From Clostridiaceae bacterium (lineage in GTDB: Bacteria > Bacillota > Clostridia > DSM-8532): a DNA stretch of 34,374 nucleotides. Below the pieces are notes generated by a model. The model ran no database searches, was not told where the DNA came from, and was given only the letters and a program-made list of their open reading frames with translations. The position numbers and the translations under genes were made by a program. Positions 26,153-34,372 of the stretch are shown here, in pieces; the first letter of the stretch is position 1, and each line of letters begins with the position of its first letter. The stretch covers positions 1 to 34,374 of the forward strand of contig DULR01000056.1 of the NCBI GenBank assembly GCA_012840245.1. The letters are read 5' to 3'.

Positions 26153-27544
26153 CTACCAGATCAAAAAGCTGAAGACGTTATACATCATGTATTCGATAGC
26201 ATCTTCCACATCCTCGCCTGAAAGTTCTTCGATCTTTTCAGTCAGCTTCTTGTTTTTCTTGACTGTCTTTATAAGATTTTCAGTTATATCATCAAAGATC
26301 TCTTCCATCTCATCGTAGTCACTCATCAGATCTTCGATGGCTATTGCGTTCTTCTTGTTAACTTTCGTAAATTTAGCCCCGCTCTTTATCTCGGTGGAGA
26401 ACAATATTTCAAGGTCATCCCCGTCGGCATCCACCGTTGCGGTATACTCAATTTTCTTTATGCTGCCCGAAGAACCGAAGATGAATGTTATCTCCATATC
26501 CTTAATGGTATCAAGCTGGTAATTCAATCCATATTCCAGACTTGAACGTGCTGCCGCTAACACGTTAATGTAATAGTCCTCAAAGTCATCTTTGTCTTCC
26601 AGTGTTTCCAGCAGATCTTCCAGTTCGTCAACTTCTATTACTTTGAACTTCTTTTTATCTTTCAATATTCTTTTGACCAGGTCAATGGCATTTTTCCTGA
26701 CCGATTCCATGAGTTTCGCATCATCTTCCGCTTCTTCCAGCAGATTCTTCATCAGTTTCGTCATGGTTTTTGAGTTAAGGGTCAGAATGACTTTGCTGCC
26801 CGAACCTTTTATATCATCGTCCAAGGTATCCCTTATGATTTTTATGTATTTTTTATTGTCAAATTTGATATTGACATCATTTACCGCTTTTTTTATAAGC
26901 TTATAATCGTTTACATAATCCTGGTAGTCAGGTACCAGCTCCTCCATATCCTGATAAAACACTTTATTATAAAGCTCTTTCAAATCGACATATACGTCTT
27001 CGTTATTTATCCCTGCTGCAAGCTGGGTCACCGATTTTTTATCGTAAACCAGTTCGAGAGTCAGTTGTGTAAGCAGATTGTCCATATCAGCTGCTGTTTC
27101 GACCTTAAAGACCATATCGTTGATGATCTCGCCGATCTCATCGTCTCCGTCGTAATTGATATCGATAGTAGTCGTAGACGTTATCTCTTTCATTCTTGCC
27201 AGTTTCGCAAAGCCTTTGATAAGCTTGCTAACAGGATCAGCACTGGATATGAATCTTATGAGCAGAAAGATTACTGCAATAACCGCGATACCTGCAACAA
27301 CAAATAATCCCTTTGATTTCTTTCCGACTGGATTAGCCGGGGCTGTAGAAACGCCTGAAACCGGGTTATCAACTGCAGGCTGGCCAACAGGTACGTCAGT
27401 CGGCTTTGATTCGGCTGCCGTATTATCCTGTACAGGATTTGAATCGGTTGTATCTGAAGGTTGCACCCCAAGATTTTCGCCGCATGTTGAACAGAATTTT
27501 GCTTCGTCCCTGTTTTGATTATTGCATTTTGGACAGATTTTCAT
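26153..27544 (-). CDS. Zinc-ribbon, single-TM protein with large extracytoplasmic domain, unknown function
   Basis: 463 residues. The N-terminal Cys4 ribbon is MKICPKCNNQNRDEAKFCST plus Cys21 (Cys4, 7, 18, 21). A Pro/Thr/Val linker follows (about 27-75), then one membrane segment, GLFVVAGIAVIAVIFLLIRF (about 79-98). The remaining 360 residues are rich in Asp, Glu and Lys and look like a soluble alpha/beta domain. The design suggests the ribbon inside and the domain outside. I recognise no enzymatic motif. SD GGAGGTG and a TATAAT near 27575 support the start. It has its own terminator. It is not homologous to the other ribbon protein beyond the first 25 residues. Confidence 0.8.
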   Translation of the reverse strand: MKICPKCNNQNRDEAKFCSTCGENLGVQPSDTTDSNPVQDNTAAESKPTDVPVGQPAVDNPVSGVSTAPANPVGKKSKGLFVVAGIAVIAVIFLLIRFISSADPVSKLIKGFAKLARMKEITSTTTIDINYDGDDEIGEIINDMVFKVETAADMDNLLTQLTLELVYDKKSVTQLAAGINNEDVYVDLKELYNKVFYQDMEELVPDYQDYVNDYKLIKKAVNDVNIKFDNKKYIKIIRDTLDDDIKGSGSKVILTLNSKTMTKLMKNLLEEAEDDAKLMESVRKNAIDLVKRILKDKKKFKVIEVDELEDLLETLEDKDDFEDYYINVLAAARSSLEYGLNYQLDTIKDMEITFIFGSSGSIKKIEYTATVDADGDDLEILFSTEIKSGAKFTKVNKKNAIAIEDLMSDYDEMEEIFDDITENLIKTVKKNKKLTEKIEELSGEDVEDAIEYMMYNVFSFLIW

Positions 27545-27845
27545 TACAGCACCTCCGAAAATTAGTTAATTATATTCTAACATTCATTTCATATTTGTAA
27601 ATACGAAAACAAGCTTATCATGCATTTTATCGGCTTGAGGAAAAGTCTCCACCATTTTTGCGATATGGAAAATATCATCTGTAAAAAATATTCATCCAGC
27701 TTAATTACAATTTTGCTAACTTTATTACAAAATAATTAGCAGATTGTAATTTATGTAACCTTTATTTAAATGTTTCTTAACTGCTGGAAATATAAAAAAA
27801 GAAATAATATGGGTGTAGAAAAATATGAATGATGGAGGAATCAAA
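27545..27845. other. Divergent intergenic region, AT-rich, no gene found
   Basis: About 300 bp between two divergent genes. Toward the left gene I see a TATAAT near 27570-27575. The segment TTACAA...TTGTAA (about 27725-27752) is a loose inverted repeat. A GCCGATAA on the minus strand near 27630 resembles a SigD -10 but lacks the matching -35. I found no riboswitch or small ORF I can support. Confidence 0.5.
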
Positions 27846-29561
27846 ATGAGAAAAATCAGATACTTCGGCAATATCAGAATTATCGGCATACTGCTTCTGT
27901 TCACTGTCTTAAGATGCGTTATACCGATAAACACACTTTATGCCTATAATCATGTCACAGCCACTGACATAACTCTTAAATGCACTGTCAATAAGGACAG
28001 CATTACACTGACCTGGAATCCTGTCACCCATGAAAAAGGCGTTAAAGGCTACTATGTATACAGAGCGACGACACCAGGGGGACAGACTATTGTTCCTGAG
28101 ACCGATTTTTGGATCAACGGGACAATGTATGTGGACAAAAAGGTAACTCCCGGAACCACTTATTACTATATAGTAAAGCCTATCCTGGGAGACGGGTATG
28201 CCGGCAAACCCTCCAACGAGGTTCAGGTCTATTATCCCGGAACAGTCAATTCAATCACTCTGACTGCCAGACTGAATACCGGGAATATTACCCTGGAATG
28301 GGCCAGTAACAATGTTGAAAATGTTCTGGGATACTATGTGTTCAGAGCAACAAGATCCGGAGGATATACGGACTTGCCCGAGACAGATTTCTGGATCCCG
28401 GGAAATAGCTATGTCGACAACAAGGTGGTACCGGGAACGACTTATTACTATATCGTAAGGCCGGTATTGAAGGATAAAACTCTGGGAGCTCCCTCAAATG
28501 AAGTCTCCATCACCAGCCAGAGGATCTACGGTACCATATCCATGACGATCGGCAGAGCTACGATGCTTGTCAATGGCGTCTGGATGGAGATAGATCCCGG
28601 AAAAGCCACGGTACCGGTTCTCAGGAATGCGAGGACCATGCTTCCCATAAGAGCGTTGATCGAGGCCATGGGTGGTACCGTCGATTATATTTCAGGCGAA
28701 CAGAAAGTAATAGTGAAATGGAACGGAAAAACCGTTTGCGTATGGATCGGCAAGACTTATTATACCGTCGACGGAGTACAGAAAACCATGGATGTCGCTC
28801 CCTATATCTCCGATACCGGTCGCACCATGATACCCATGCGTTTTGTCATTGAAAGCCTGGGCTGCAGCATAGACTGGGACGGAAGCACGAATACCGCCAC
28901 CATTTCATATCTGCTTGACAGCAATATCAATTATCCTCCCATACCTCCTGAATATCCTGTTCAAAACTGGGCAGGGATCTGGTATACAGACAGAGGAAAG
29001 ATCAATCTTGTCCAGAACGGCATTTATGTGACCGGGTCCTATGGAGCAAACAACATTATTGAAGGAGTTGTTTCTGGCAACAAGCTGATCGGTACCTTCA
29101 GAGAGCAAAACCTGACCGGTGATCTTGAATTTGTGATCTCACCCAACGGAGAATCATTTGATGGCAAATTCAAATATTCACACAGACAAAATTGGCAGGA
29201 CTGGGATGGAAAGCGTGAAAAGGACGTTTTCACAAAATATCTCAGACAGCTTTCTGCACCGGCAGATTTCAGCGGCACATGGAATGTCAAGGGTCTGGGA
29301 AAGATAGTCTTCAGACAGCAAAACAACACAGTGACCGGAACTTTGGGAAGCAAGGACAGGATTTCGGGCACAGTTGTCAACAACAGGCTCACCGGAACTT
29401 ATGTTAAAGGCAATACCACTTATCTGATCGAAATCTATCTTCTTGAGGGGAATAAGAATATAATAGGATTTTACGGAACTGATCAGACGGCCAGGCAGGA
29501 CTGGAAGGAATTCAAAGGTGATTTATGCAAAGACAAAGGCCCATGCAAAGATGACGACTGA
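27846..29561 (+). CDS. Secreted protein: two fibronectin III-like repeats, copper amine oxidase-like stalk domain, two C-terminal repeats
   Basis: 571 residues from ATG 27846, which has GGAGG seven bases upstream; the in-frame ATG at 27825 has none. A signal peptide covers about 1-34. Two Fn3-like repeats (about 36-130 and 134-225) share YYV(Y/F)RAT, LPETDFWI-type and VPGTTYYYIV segments. A CuAO_N-type stalk domain (about 233-356) has ARTMLPIRALIEAMGG and GRTMIPMRFVIESLGC with the usual Asp-Trp-Asp turn. Two further repeats (about 374-455 and 472-562) begin WAGIW and FSGTW and resemble each other. No anchoring motif is seen. The C-terminus is CKDKGPCKDDD. The stalk domain occurs in many clostridial surface proteins; the function is unknown. 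Confidence 0.85.
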   Translation: MRKIRYFGNIRIIGILLLFTVLRCVIPINTLYAYNHVTATDITLKCTVNKDSITLTWNPVTHEKGVKGYYVYRATTPGGQTIVPETDFWINGTMYVDKKVTPGTTYYYIVKPILGDGYAGKPSNEVQVYYPGTVNSITLTARLNTGNITLEWASNNVENVLGYYVFRATRSGGYTDLPETDFWIPGNSYVDNKVVPGTTYYYIVRPVLKDKTLGAPSNEVSITSQRIYGTISMTIGRATMLVNGVWMEIDPGKATVPVLRNARTMLPIRALIEAMGGTVDYISGEQKVIVKWNGKTVCVWIGKTYYTVDGVQKTMDVAPYISDTGRTMIPMRFVIESLGCSIDWDGSTNTATISYLLDSNINYPPIPPEYPVQNWAGIWYTDRGKINLVQNGIYVTGSYGANNIIEGVVSGNKLIGTFREQNLTGDLEFVISPNGESFDGKFKYSHRQNWQDWDGKREKDVFTKYLRQLSAPADFSGTWNVKGLGKIVFRQQNNTVTGTLGSKDRISGTVVNNRLTGTYVKGNTTYLIEIYLLEGNKNIIGFYGTDQTARQDWKEFKGDLCKDKGPCKDDD

Positions 29562-29588
29562 ATACTTTCTGTTAAGGTTTCAAAGCAA

Positions 29589-29617
29589 AATGCCCCCGGT
29601 TTTTAGCCGGGGGTTTT
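29589..29617. terminator. Shared bidirectional terminator of the stalk protein and amidase genes
   Basis: CCCCCGG (29593-29599) pairs with CCGGGGG (29607-29613), flanked by AAAA on the left and TTTT on the right. It can therefore stop transcripts from either side. The amidase stop codon (TAA, 29603-29605 on the minus strand) lies in the loop. Confidence 0.88.
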
Positions 29618-30226
29618 ATAACTGTTAGCCCATTGCATATAGAAAGCATCTGCATATGGGTGAGTATCCACGACCTTCCAAACCCCATCAGGGTTATGAA
29701 ATTTGCAATGTTTCTGAATGATATGCTTGTACACGGCATTGGGATCTGAAATCATCGCCATGAATCTGTTCCATGGGAAATATCTGCCCGGACAATCCTT
29801 TTCCTCATTTATGGCAGACGGGTAATCAGCATGTCTTTTTATGGACTCTATGTTCCATCTGGTTTTTATGTCGTTGCAAAGCCAGACGAGCGCAGCCAGC
29901 TGCACTTCCGGAACACTCTTTTCTGTCAGATTTTTATAATCGGTATAGACACCCTCCAGGCATATGCCGATGGCATTCTTATTCTCCGATCCAAGCAAAT
30001 GTCCTCCCTGATGATGCTCCTGTCTGCCCCGGTAAATAAGCCCGTTCTTTCGTATATAGTAATGATAAGCTATCCCTTTCCATCCATTGTTTAAATGCCA
30101 CCTGTGGATATCCTGCGCCGTACAGTTGGGATGCAGGGCATGATGGATCACTATGGTGTCCGGTTTGTGTGTTGTAAACGTTGACCCCGGTCTCCATGCA
30201 TATTTTTCTTCTATTATGCTGAACAT
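29603..30226 (-). CDS. N-acetylmuramoyl-L-alanine amidase (Amidase_2/PGRP fold)
   Basis: 207 residues. Amidase_2 domain at about 20-160: TIVIHHALHPNCTAQDIHRW, GIAYHYYIRKNGLIYRGRQE, GGHLLGSENKNAIGICLEG. The zinc ligands are His28/29, His132 (KRHADYP) and Cys145 (KDCPGRYFPW). It cleaves the amide bond between muramic acid and the stem peptide. No signal peptide is present, so export would need lysis or another route. The C-terminal 40 residues (WKVVDTHPYADAFYMQW) are not recognised. GGGGGTG six bases before ATG 30226 decides the start over ATG 30259. Its final codons form an arm of the shared terminator. No phage genes adjoin it. Confidence 0.88.
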   Translation of the reverse strand: MFSIIEEKYAWRPGSTFTTHKPDTIVIHHALHPNCTAQDIHRWHLNNGWKGIAYHYYIRKNGLIYRGRQEHHQGGHLLGSENKNAIGICLEGVYTDYKNLTEKSVPEVQLAALVWLCNDIKTRWNIESIKRHADYPSAINEEKDCPGRYFPWNRFMAMISDPNAVYKHIIQKHCKFHNPDGVWKVVDTHPYADAFYMQWANSYKTPG

Positions 30227-30375
30227 CGATTTCACCCCCTTCTCTGTCGAGTCTGGCATTGAATTTTGTCAAAGGAGCTCTAATTATATATATGCCTTCG
30301 ACCTTAAAATAGCCAGTCTGAAACCGCAAAAGAAGAAACTGCACCAGTCAGCGCGTTACCACTGTTTCAGGGGTG

Positions 30376-30414
30376 AAAAAATAAAAATGCCGGTCAGTCT
30401 ATATAACTAACCGG
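30376..30414 (-). terminator. Second terminator between tRNA-Pro and the amidase gene
   Basis: Minus-strand CCGGTTAGTT pairs with GACTGACCGG (10 bp, two G-U), followed by CATTTTTATTTTTTC. It lies 80 bp beyond the tRNA and 150 bp before the amidase start. A TATAAT on the minus strand near 30425-30430 directly precedes it, so it could be either a back-up terminator or an attenuator. Confidence 0.7.
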
Positions 30415-30452
30415 GCCATATATATTATAATCAGCAAATTATCAATATAATT

Positions 30453-30491
30453 AAAAAAAAGCGGGAATGGCAAAAGCCTTAAACCCGCTTC
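30453..30491 (-). terminator. Terminator of tRNA-Pro
   Basis: Minus-strand AAGCGGG and CCCGCTT enclose a smaller AAGGC/GCC pairing, followed by eight T. It begins six bases after the tRNA 3' end. Confidence 0.88.
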
Positions 30492-30496
30492 TTTCC

Positions 30497-30574
30497 TGGT
30501 CGGAGTGACTGGACTTGAACCAGCGACCTCTTGCACCCCAAGCAAGCACTCTCATCCACCTGAGCTACACCCCG
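30497..30574 (-). tRNA. tRNA-Pro (anticodon GGG), CCA encoded
   Basis: Folding by eye gives a full cloverleaf of 78 nt. The acceptor stem CGGGGTG/CACTCCG contains one G-U pair. The D-arm has G18-G19, the anticodon stem is CTTGC/GCAAG with loop TTGGGGT (anticodon GGG, G37), the variable loop has five bases, and the T-arm is GCTGG/CCAGT with TTCAAGT. A73 and an encoded CCA are present, and A73 is the usual bacterial Pro discriminator. It reads CCC and CCU. It is monocistronic, with promoter at 30590-30618 and terminator right behind it. Confidence 0.96.
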
Positions 30575-30589
30575 ACAGCGACAAAACCA

Positions 30590-30618
30590 ATTATAATATA
30601 TATAAATCAAAATCACAA
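30590..30618 (-). promoter_or_regulatory. tRNA-Pro promoter
   Basis: Minus-strand TTGTGA (30613-30618) and consensus TATAAT (30590-30595) with 17-bp spacing, 15 bp from the tRNA 5' end. Confidence 0.75.
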
Positions 30619-30686
30619 TACCCTTTTTTCAAATTATCCTTGCATTTATTCCCTGACAAGTCGATTTTTAGGCAACAAGGATCAAC

Positions 30687-30722
30687 AAAGGGATTGTCTC
30701 AGATCATGAGACAATCCCTTTT
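30687..30722. terminator. Terminator after the small membrane protein gene
   Basis: AAAGGGATTGTCTCA and TGAGACAATCCCTTT form a perfect 15-bp stem with a five-base loop. It lies 23 bp past the stop at 30745. Both ends are A/T, so either direction is possible. Confidence 0.82.
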
Positions 30723-30744
30723 GCTGTATATCACCGGATCGATT

Positions 30745-31128
30745 TTATGTACTGCTTTTTGCTGAATACTTCTTAAAGGCCATATATGTAAAGAATCCGT
30801 ATACGATCAGACCGAATAACGATGACCAGCTAAAGAAGCCAAAATCACCTGAAAGATATCTGATAAAATAAATAAGGTCATTCAACGCTTCGATGCCAAG
30901 TCCTATAGTAAGAGCAAAAAAGTTCCTGTTTGCAAGACACAGAATGATACCCAGCATAAAGGCATAATACAGCAATCCGCTTATTATGCCGCCCAAATTG
31001 ACGAAAATGTCAAGAAATCTCAGCGCACTGACGCCAATAAGAAAATACATGTCGATGGATAACAAAGCAGGCAGTACAGGCTTTCCCTCCAGATACTTTT
31101 TTAGTTCGTTACTCACATTCTCGATCAT
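30745..31128 (-). CDS. Small polytopic membrane protein, hypothetical
   Basis: 127 residues from ATG 31128, with GGAGG seven bases upstream; the in-frame ATG at 31146 lacks an SD. A short polar N-terminus (ENVSNELKKYLEGKP) is followed by about four hydrophobic segments (about 18-36, 40-58, 62-80 and 95-115), including ALTIGLGIEALNDLIYFIRY. No family is recognised. It is divergent from the DUF3810 gene and has its own terminator. Confidence 0.75.
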   Translation of the reverse strand: MIENVSNELKKYLEGKPVLPALLSIDMYFLIGVSALRFLDIFVNLGGIISGLLYYAFMLGIILCLANRNFFALTIGLGIEALNDLIYFIRYLSGDFGFFSWSSLFGLIVYGFFTYMAFKKYSAKSST

Positions 31129-31242
31129 AATAACGCCTCCCAGCATTTAATAAATGCATATATAATTCCAATTACATAATATTATACATGAAAAGCAGGA
31201 ATATTTCGCCTTTTAATTTTATTATTACAGCTTTTCTCCCGG

Positions 31243-31251
31243 TGGTATAAT
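31243..31251 (+). promoter_or_regulatory. Extended -10 promoter of the DUF3810 gene
   Basis: TGGTATAAT is a consensus extended -10 about 50 bp before the ATG. No good -35 is visible 16-18 bp upstream. Confidence 0.55.
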
Positions 31252-31299
31252 AGACGTACAATATATAATATACATTTTTGTGTTTCGGAGAAGTTTACC

Positions 31300-32421
31300 A
31301 TGCAGGCTGATAACATAACGGGCAGGAACAAAAAATATAAATGGAAATTCTTATTGTTAGTTTTAATTCCTCTTGCAATACTCATCAGAAGACTGATGGC
31401 AATGTCTCCTGATTTCACCGAGCATGTATATTCACAGGGAATTTACAGGTATATAATGCAGCCGGTCAGTATTATAACAGGATTGTTCCCGTTCTCTGTT
31501 GCCGAGCTTGCTCTTGTTTTTATTGTTGCATATACTCCGGTCAGGATGGTCTGCATTGCCATAAAGGCTGTCAGGAAAAGTGACTGGCATATTCTGTTGA
31601 GATTTATCGCAAATGTTGTTCTGGTAGGCTCTCTATGGTTTTTTATACAGGTCATGGTTTGGAATATAAATTACGAGCGGCTTCCTTTCTCTGATCTTGC
31701 CGGAATAGATGTGAAGGAGTCTTCGGTAATTGATCTGGAAGCGCTCTGCAGATATCTGGTCGATAAGACCAACGAACTGAGGGAACAGGTGGAGGAAGAC
31801 AATCGCGGCATCATGACGGTCAACGGAGGTTACAGATCGATTTTCAAACGCGCCCAGACCGGTTTTGACGCCATTGAAGATAAATACCCGTTCTTGGGGG
31901 GCAGATACGGGCCTCCGAAGCCCGTTTTGCTTTCACGATTGATGTCACACTCAAACATTATCGGCATATACTCCTGTCTGACAGGTGAAGCAAATATAGA
32001 TGTCGATATACCGATGATGGAAATAGCTTCTACGACACTTCACGAAATGGCACATCAAAGAGGTTTTGCCAGGGAAGATGAGGCCAATTATATCTCCTAT
32101 GTGGCATGTATGGCTCACCCGGATGTGGACTTTAAATATTCAGGTATTGTCATGGCTCTGCAATATTCGATGAACGCTCTGTATTCCGAAAGTCCCGACA
32201 GATATTTCGATGTTGCAAAAAACTACGGTCCCGGATATCTCAGGGATCTGGAAGATGAAAGAGCATATTGGAAGCAGTTTCAGGGAGTGACGAAGAAAGT
32301 CGCCGATAAGATGAACGATACCTATTTAAAACTGAACGGCGAGACCGACGGCGTCAAGAGTTACGGAAGGATGGTAGATCTTCTCATAGCTGAATTCAAG
32401 GAATCCAATGAAATCCGATAA
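31300..32421 (+). CDS. DUF3810 family membrane-anchored putative zinc metallopeptidase
   Basis: 373 residues. Three hydrophobic segments lie in the first 125 residues (about 16-34, 65-85, 100-122). A soluble domain follows with a zinc-peptidase motif HEMAH (His248, Glu249, His252) and a downstream acidic patch in FAREDEANYISYVAC (Glu259/Glu261) that could supply the third ligand. The motif and layout fit DUF3810, whose substrate is unknown. SD GGAGAA is seven bases before ATG. The stop codon is in the loop of the downstream terminator. Alone in its transcription unit. Confidence 0.85.
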   Translation: MQADNITGRNKKYKWKFLLLVLIPLAILIRRLMAMSPDFTEHVYSQGIYRYIMQPVSIITGLFPFSVAELALVFIVAYTPVRMVCIAIKAVRKSDWHILLRFIANVVLVGSLWFFIQVMVWNINYERLPFSDLAGIDVKESSVIDLEALCRYLVDKTNELREQVEEDNRGIMTVNGGYRSIFKRAQTGFDAIEDKYPFLGGRYGPPKPVLLSRLMSHSNIIGIYSCLTGEANIDVDIPMMEIASTTLHEMAHQRGFAREDEANYISYVACMAHPDVDFKYSGIVMALQYSMNALYSESPDRYFDVAKNYGPGYLRDLEDERAYWKQFQGVTKKVADKMNDTYLKLNGETDGVKSYGRMVDLLIAEFKESNEIR

Positions 32422-32442
32422 ATCGCATTTACGTCGGATTTT
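32411..32442 (+). terminator. Terminator overlapping the DUF3810 stop codon
   Basis: AAATCCGA (32411-32418) pairs with TCGGATTT (32434-32441), with a 15-base loop that contains the TAA stop (32419-32421). The tail is TTGTCG, only weakly T-rich. Confidence 0.6.
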
Positions 32443-32593
32443 GTCGAATCATGTATAAAATAGACAAAAATCAATAAGATTTTATTATTTTTTTCTATTT
32501 TACACTAAAGCCCTGACGTGATACTTTAGTAATATTGAATTATTATACATTCGATAAAATGACTTTGTATTTAAACACGAAAGGGTTTTTAAA

Positions 32594-34276
32594 ATGCAAA
32601 AGCCAAAATTGTTTGCCGTCCTCGGGGGCGGTTATTCAGGAGAGCAGTTTTTAAAGGATCTGACAGCCGGGTTGATCGTGGGGATAATAGCGATTCCCTT
32701 GTCAATAGCCCTGGCCATCGCATCGGGCGTATCCCCTGAAAAGGGTCTCTACACTGCCATAATTGCAGGTTTTATCATTTCCCTCCTCGGTGGGAGCAGA
32801 GTTCAGATCGGCGGACCCACGGGCGCATTTGTAGTAATAATATACGGAATCATTGAAAAGAAAGGATATCCTGCACTGGTACTGGCAACTGTCATTGCAG
32901 GCATAATCCTTATTTTTATGGGCATAGTCAAACTGGGAAGCGTAATAAAATATATTCCTTATCCTATAACAACAGGCTTCACCAGCGGTATCGCCCTGGT
33001 CATCTTTTCCCAGCAGATCGGTGATTTCTTTGGTCTTAAGCTGGAGAAAGCTCCTTCTGAGTTCATCCCGAGAATGGCAGAATATATAAAAACGATGGGC
33101 ACAATGGACATAAACAGTCTGGTAGTAGGCATCATTTCGCTACTTATAATAATAGGCTGGCCATACATAAGTAAAAAGATTCCCGGATCTCTTGTGGCAA
33201 TAATCATTTCGACTCTGCTTGTGAAGTTCCTGGGTATCCAGGTGGAAACTATAGGTGACCGTTATGGTGATCTTCAGGCTGTTCTCCCCTCGTTCCAGCT
33301 TCCTCAGTTCAGCCTCGACATGATGATCGATATATTTCCATCTGCTCTGACCATAGCCGTTCTTGCAGGGATCGAGTCTCTGCTGTCGGCAGTGGTTGCA
33401 GATGGCATGATAGGAGATAAGCATTATTCAAATACCGAGCTTATAGCTCAGGGTGCGGCAAACATAATGACCGGCCTTTTTGGAGGAATACCTGCGACGG
33501 GAGCCATAGCAAGGACCGCTGCCAATGTCAGGAACGGCGGAAGAACACCGGTGGCGGGCATGATCCACTCGCTGGTCGTTTTGGCTGTGATGATGCTGCT
33601 TATGCCATATGCCAGGATGATACCAATGACTACCCTTGCTGCGATCCTTATGGTAGTGGCCTATAACATGAGTGAATGGAGAGCTTTTAAAAATCTGTTC
33701 AAAGCTCCAAAAACAGATATAGCCGTTCTGCTCTTCACATTCGTTCTGACAGTAGCATTGGATCTGGTCGTGGCCATTGAGTTTGGCATAATAATGTCGG
33801 CTTTCATGTTCATGAAGCGTATGGCCGACAATACAAGGATCGAGTCTATAAAAAATGATATTCAGGAGGATCCGGGCATAATCCTCACGAATCCTGAAGG
33901 GATCGATCCCTCTATACAGATCTTTCAGATATACGGACCGTTTTTCTTTGGCGCTGCCGATAAATTTATACATACCATTCAAGACAATATAGCAAAAACC
34001 TATGTCATGATCATTCGTATGAAACATGCCACCTTCATGGATGCCACAGGCTATCACGCCTTATTCAAGACCTACTCATATTGCAGAAAGCACAAGATAC
34101 TTCTGCTTCTCACACAGGTCCAGAAACAGCCTCACGAGCTTTTGAAAAGGTACGGCTTTATAGATCTGATAGGAAAGGACAACTTGTGTCCGGACATAGA
34201 GCATGCATTGGTACGCGCCAATGCTTATGTGGAGCTGAACAGAAAATTCGTAAGCGTCAAAGAAACCCTCACATAG
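32594..34276 (+). CDS. SulP-family anion transporter with C-terminal STAS domain
   Basis: 560 residues. The membrane part (about 20-400) starts with LTAGLIVGIIAIPLSIALAI and has SPEKGLYTAIIAGF, GGSRVQIGGPTGAFVVI, a TTGFTSGIALVI segment and FGGIPATGAIARTAANVRNG, all typical of SulP/SLC26. The STAS domain (about 430-550) has the anchor MDATGYHAL in place of the usual Asp-x-Ser/Thr-Gly site. It would move sulfate, bicarbonate or a related anion, probably with a coupled ion; the substrate cannot be read from sequence. SD AAGGG is nine bases before ATG. About 170 AT-rich bp precede it. Single gene so far as visible. Confidence 0.92.
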   Translation: MQKPKLFAVLGGGYSGEQFLKDLTAGLIVGIIAIPLSIALAIASGVSPEKGLYTAIIAGFIISLLGGSRVQIGGPTGAFVVIIYGIIEKKGYPALVLATVIAGIILIFMGIVKLGSVIKYIPYPITTGFTSGIALVIFSQQIGDFFGLKLEKAPSEFIPRMAEYIKTMGTMDINSLVVGIISLLIIIGWPYISKKIPGSLVAIIISTLLVKFLGIQVETIGDRYGDLQAVLPSFQLPQFSLDMMIDIFPSALTIAVLAGIESLLSAVVADGMIGDKHYSNTELIAQGAANIMTGLFGGIPATGAIARTAANVRNGGRTPVAGMIHSLVVLAVMMLLMPYARMIPMTTLAAILMVVAYNMSEWRAFKNLFKAPKTDIAVLLFTFVLTVALDLVVAIEFGIIMSAFMFMKRMADNTRIESIKNDIQEDPGIILTNPEGIDPSIQIFQIYGPFFFGAADKFIHTIQDNIAKTYVMIIRMKHATFMDATGYHALFKTYSYCRKHKILLLLTQVQKQPHELLKRYGFIDLIGKDNLCPDIEHALVRANAYVELNRKFVSVKETLT

Positions 34277-34295
34277 TATATCGGTTGTGTAGTTG

Positions 34296-34372
34296 ATACA
34301 ATCACAGTAAAACAAGTTGAAAAAGTTGAAAAAGTAGGCCAACTTTTTCAACCAGGAATGGAGTGATTGTAT
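34296..34372 (+). promoter_or_regulatory. Nested inverted repeat covering the start of the next gene
   Basis: The outer arms ATACAATCAC (34296-34305) and GTGATTGTAT (34363-34372) and the inner arms GTTGAAAAAGT (34325-34335) and ACTTTTTCAAC (34342-34352) are perfect. GTTGAAAAA is also tandemly repeated in the left part. The right outer arm overlaps GGAG and the ATG at 34371-34373, which probably begins a gene cut off by the window. Pairing would hide those start signals. No T-run follows, so this is not an ordinary terminator of the SulP gene. Confidence 0.5.

Noticed and set aside
27620..27650. GCCGATAA on the minus strand, like a SigD (motility) -10
   Set aside because: The corresponding TAAA -35 at 15 bp spacing is missing.
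27725..27934. Minus-strand 69-residue hydrophobic open frame
   Set aside because: It has no SD, overlaps the signal peptide region of the stalk protein and lies in AT-rich sequence; chance is the simplest explanation.
30335..30365. AGTGGTAACGCG on the minus strand, similar to a T-box core
   Set aside because: It differs from the T-box consensus (GGTGGNACCGCG), lies after rather than before the terminator, and the downstream gene is an amidase, not an amino-acid gene.
29603..30574. Amidase next to tRNA-Pro as a prophage remnant or integration site
   Set aside because: No integrase, holin, phage structural gene or duplicated tRNA 3' end is visible in the window.
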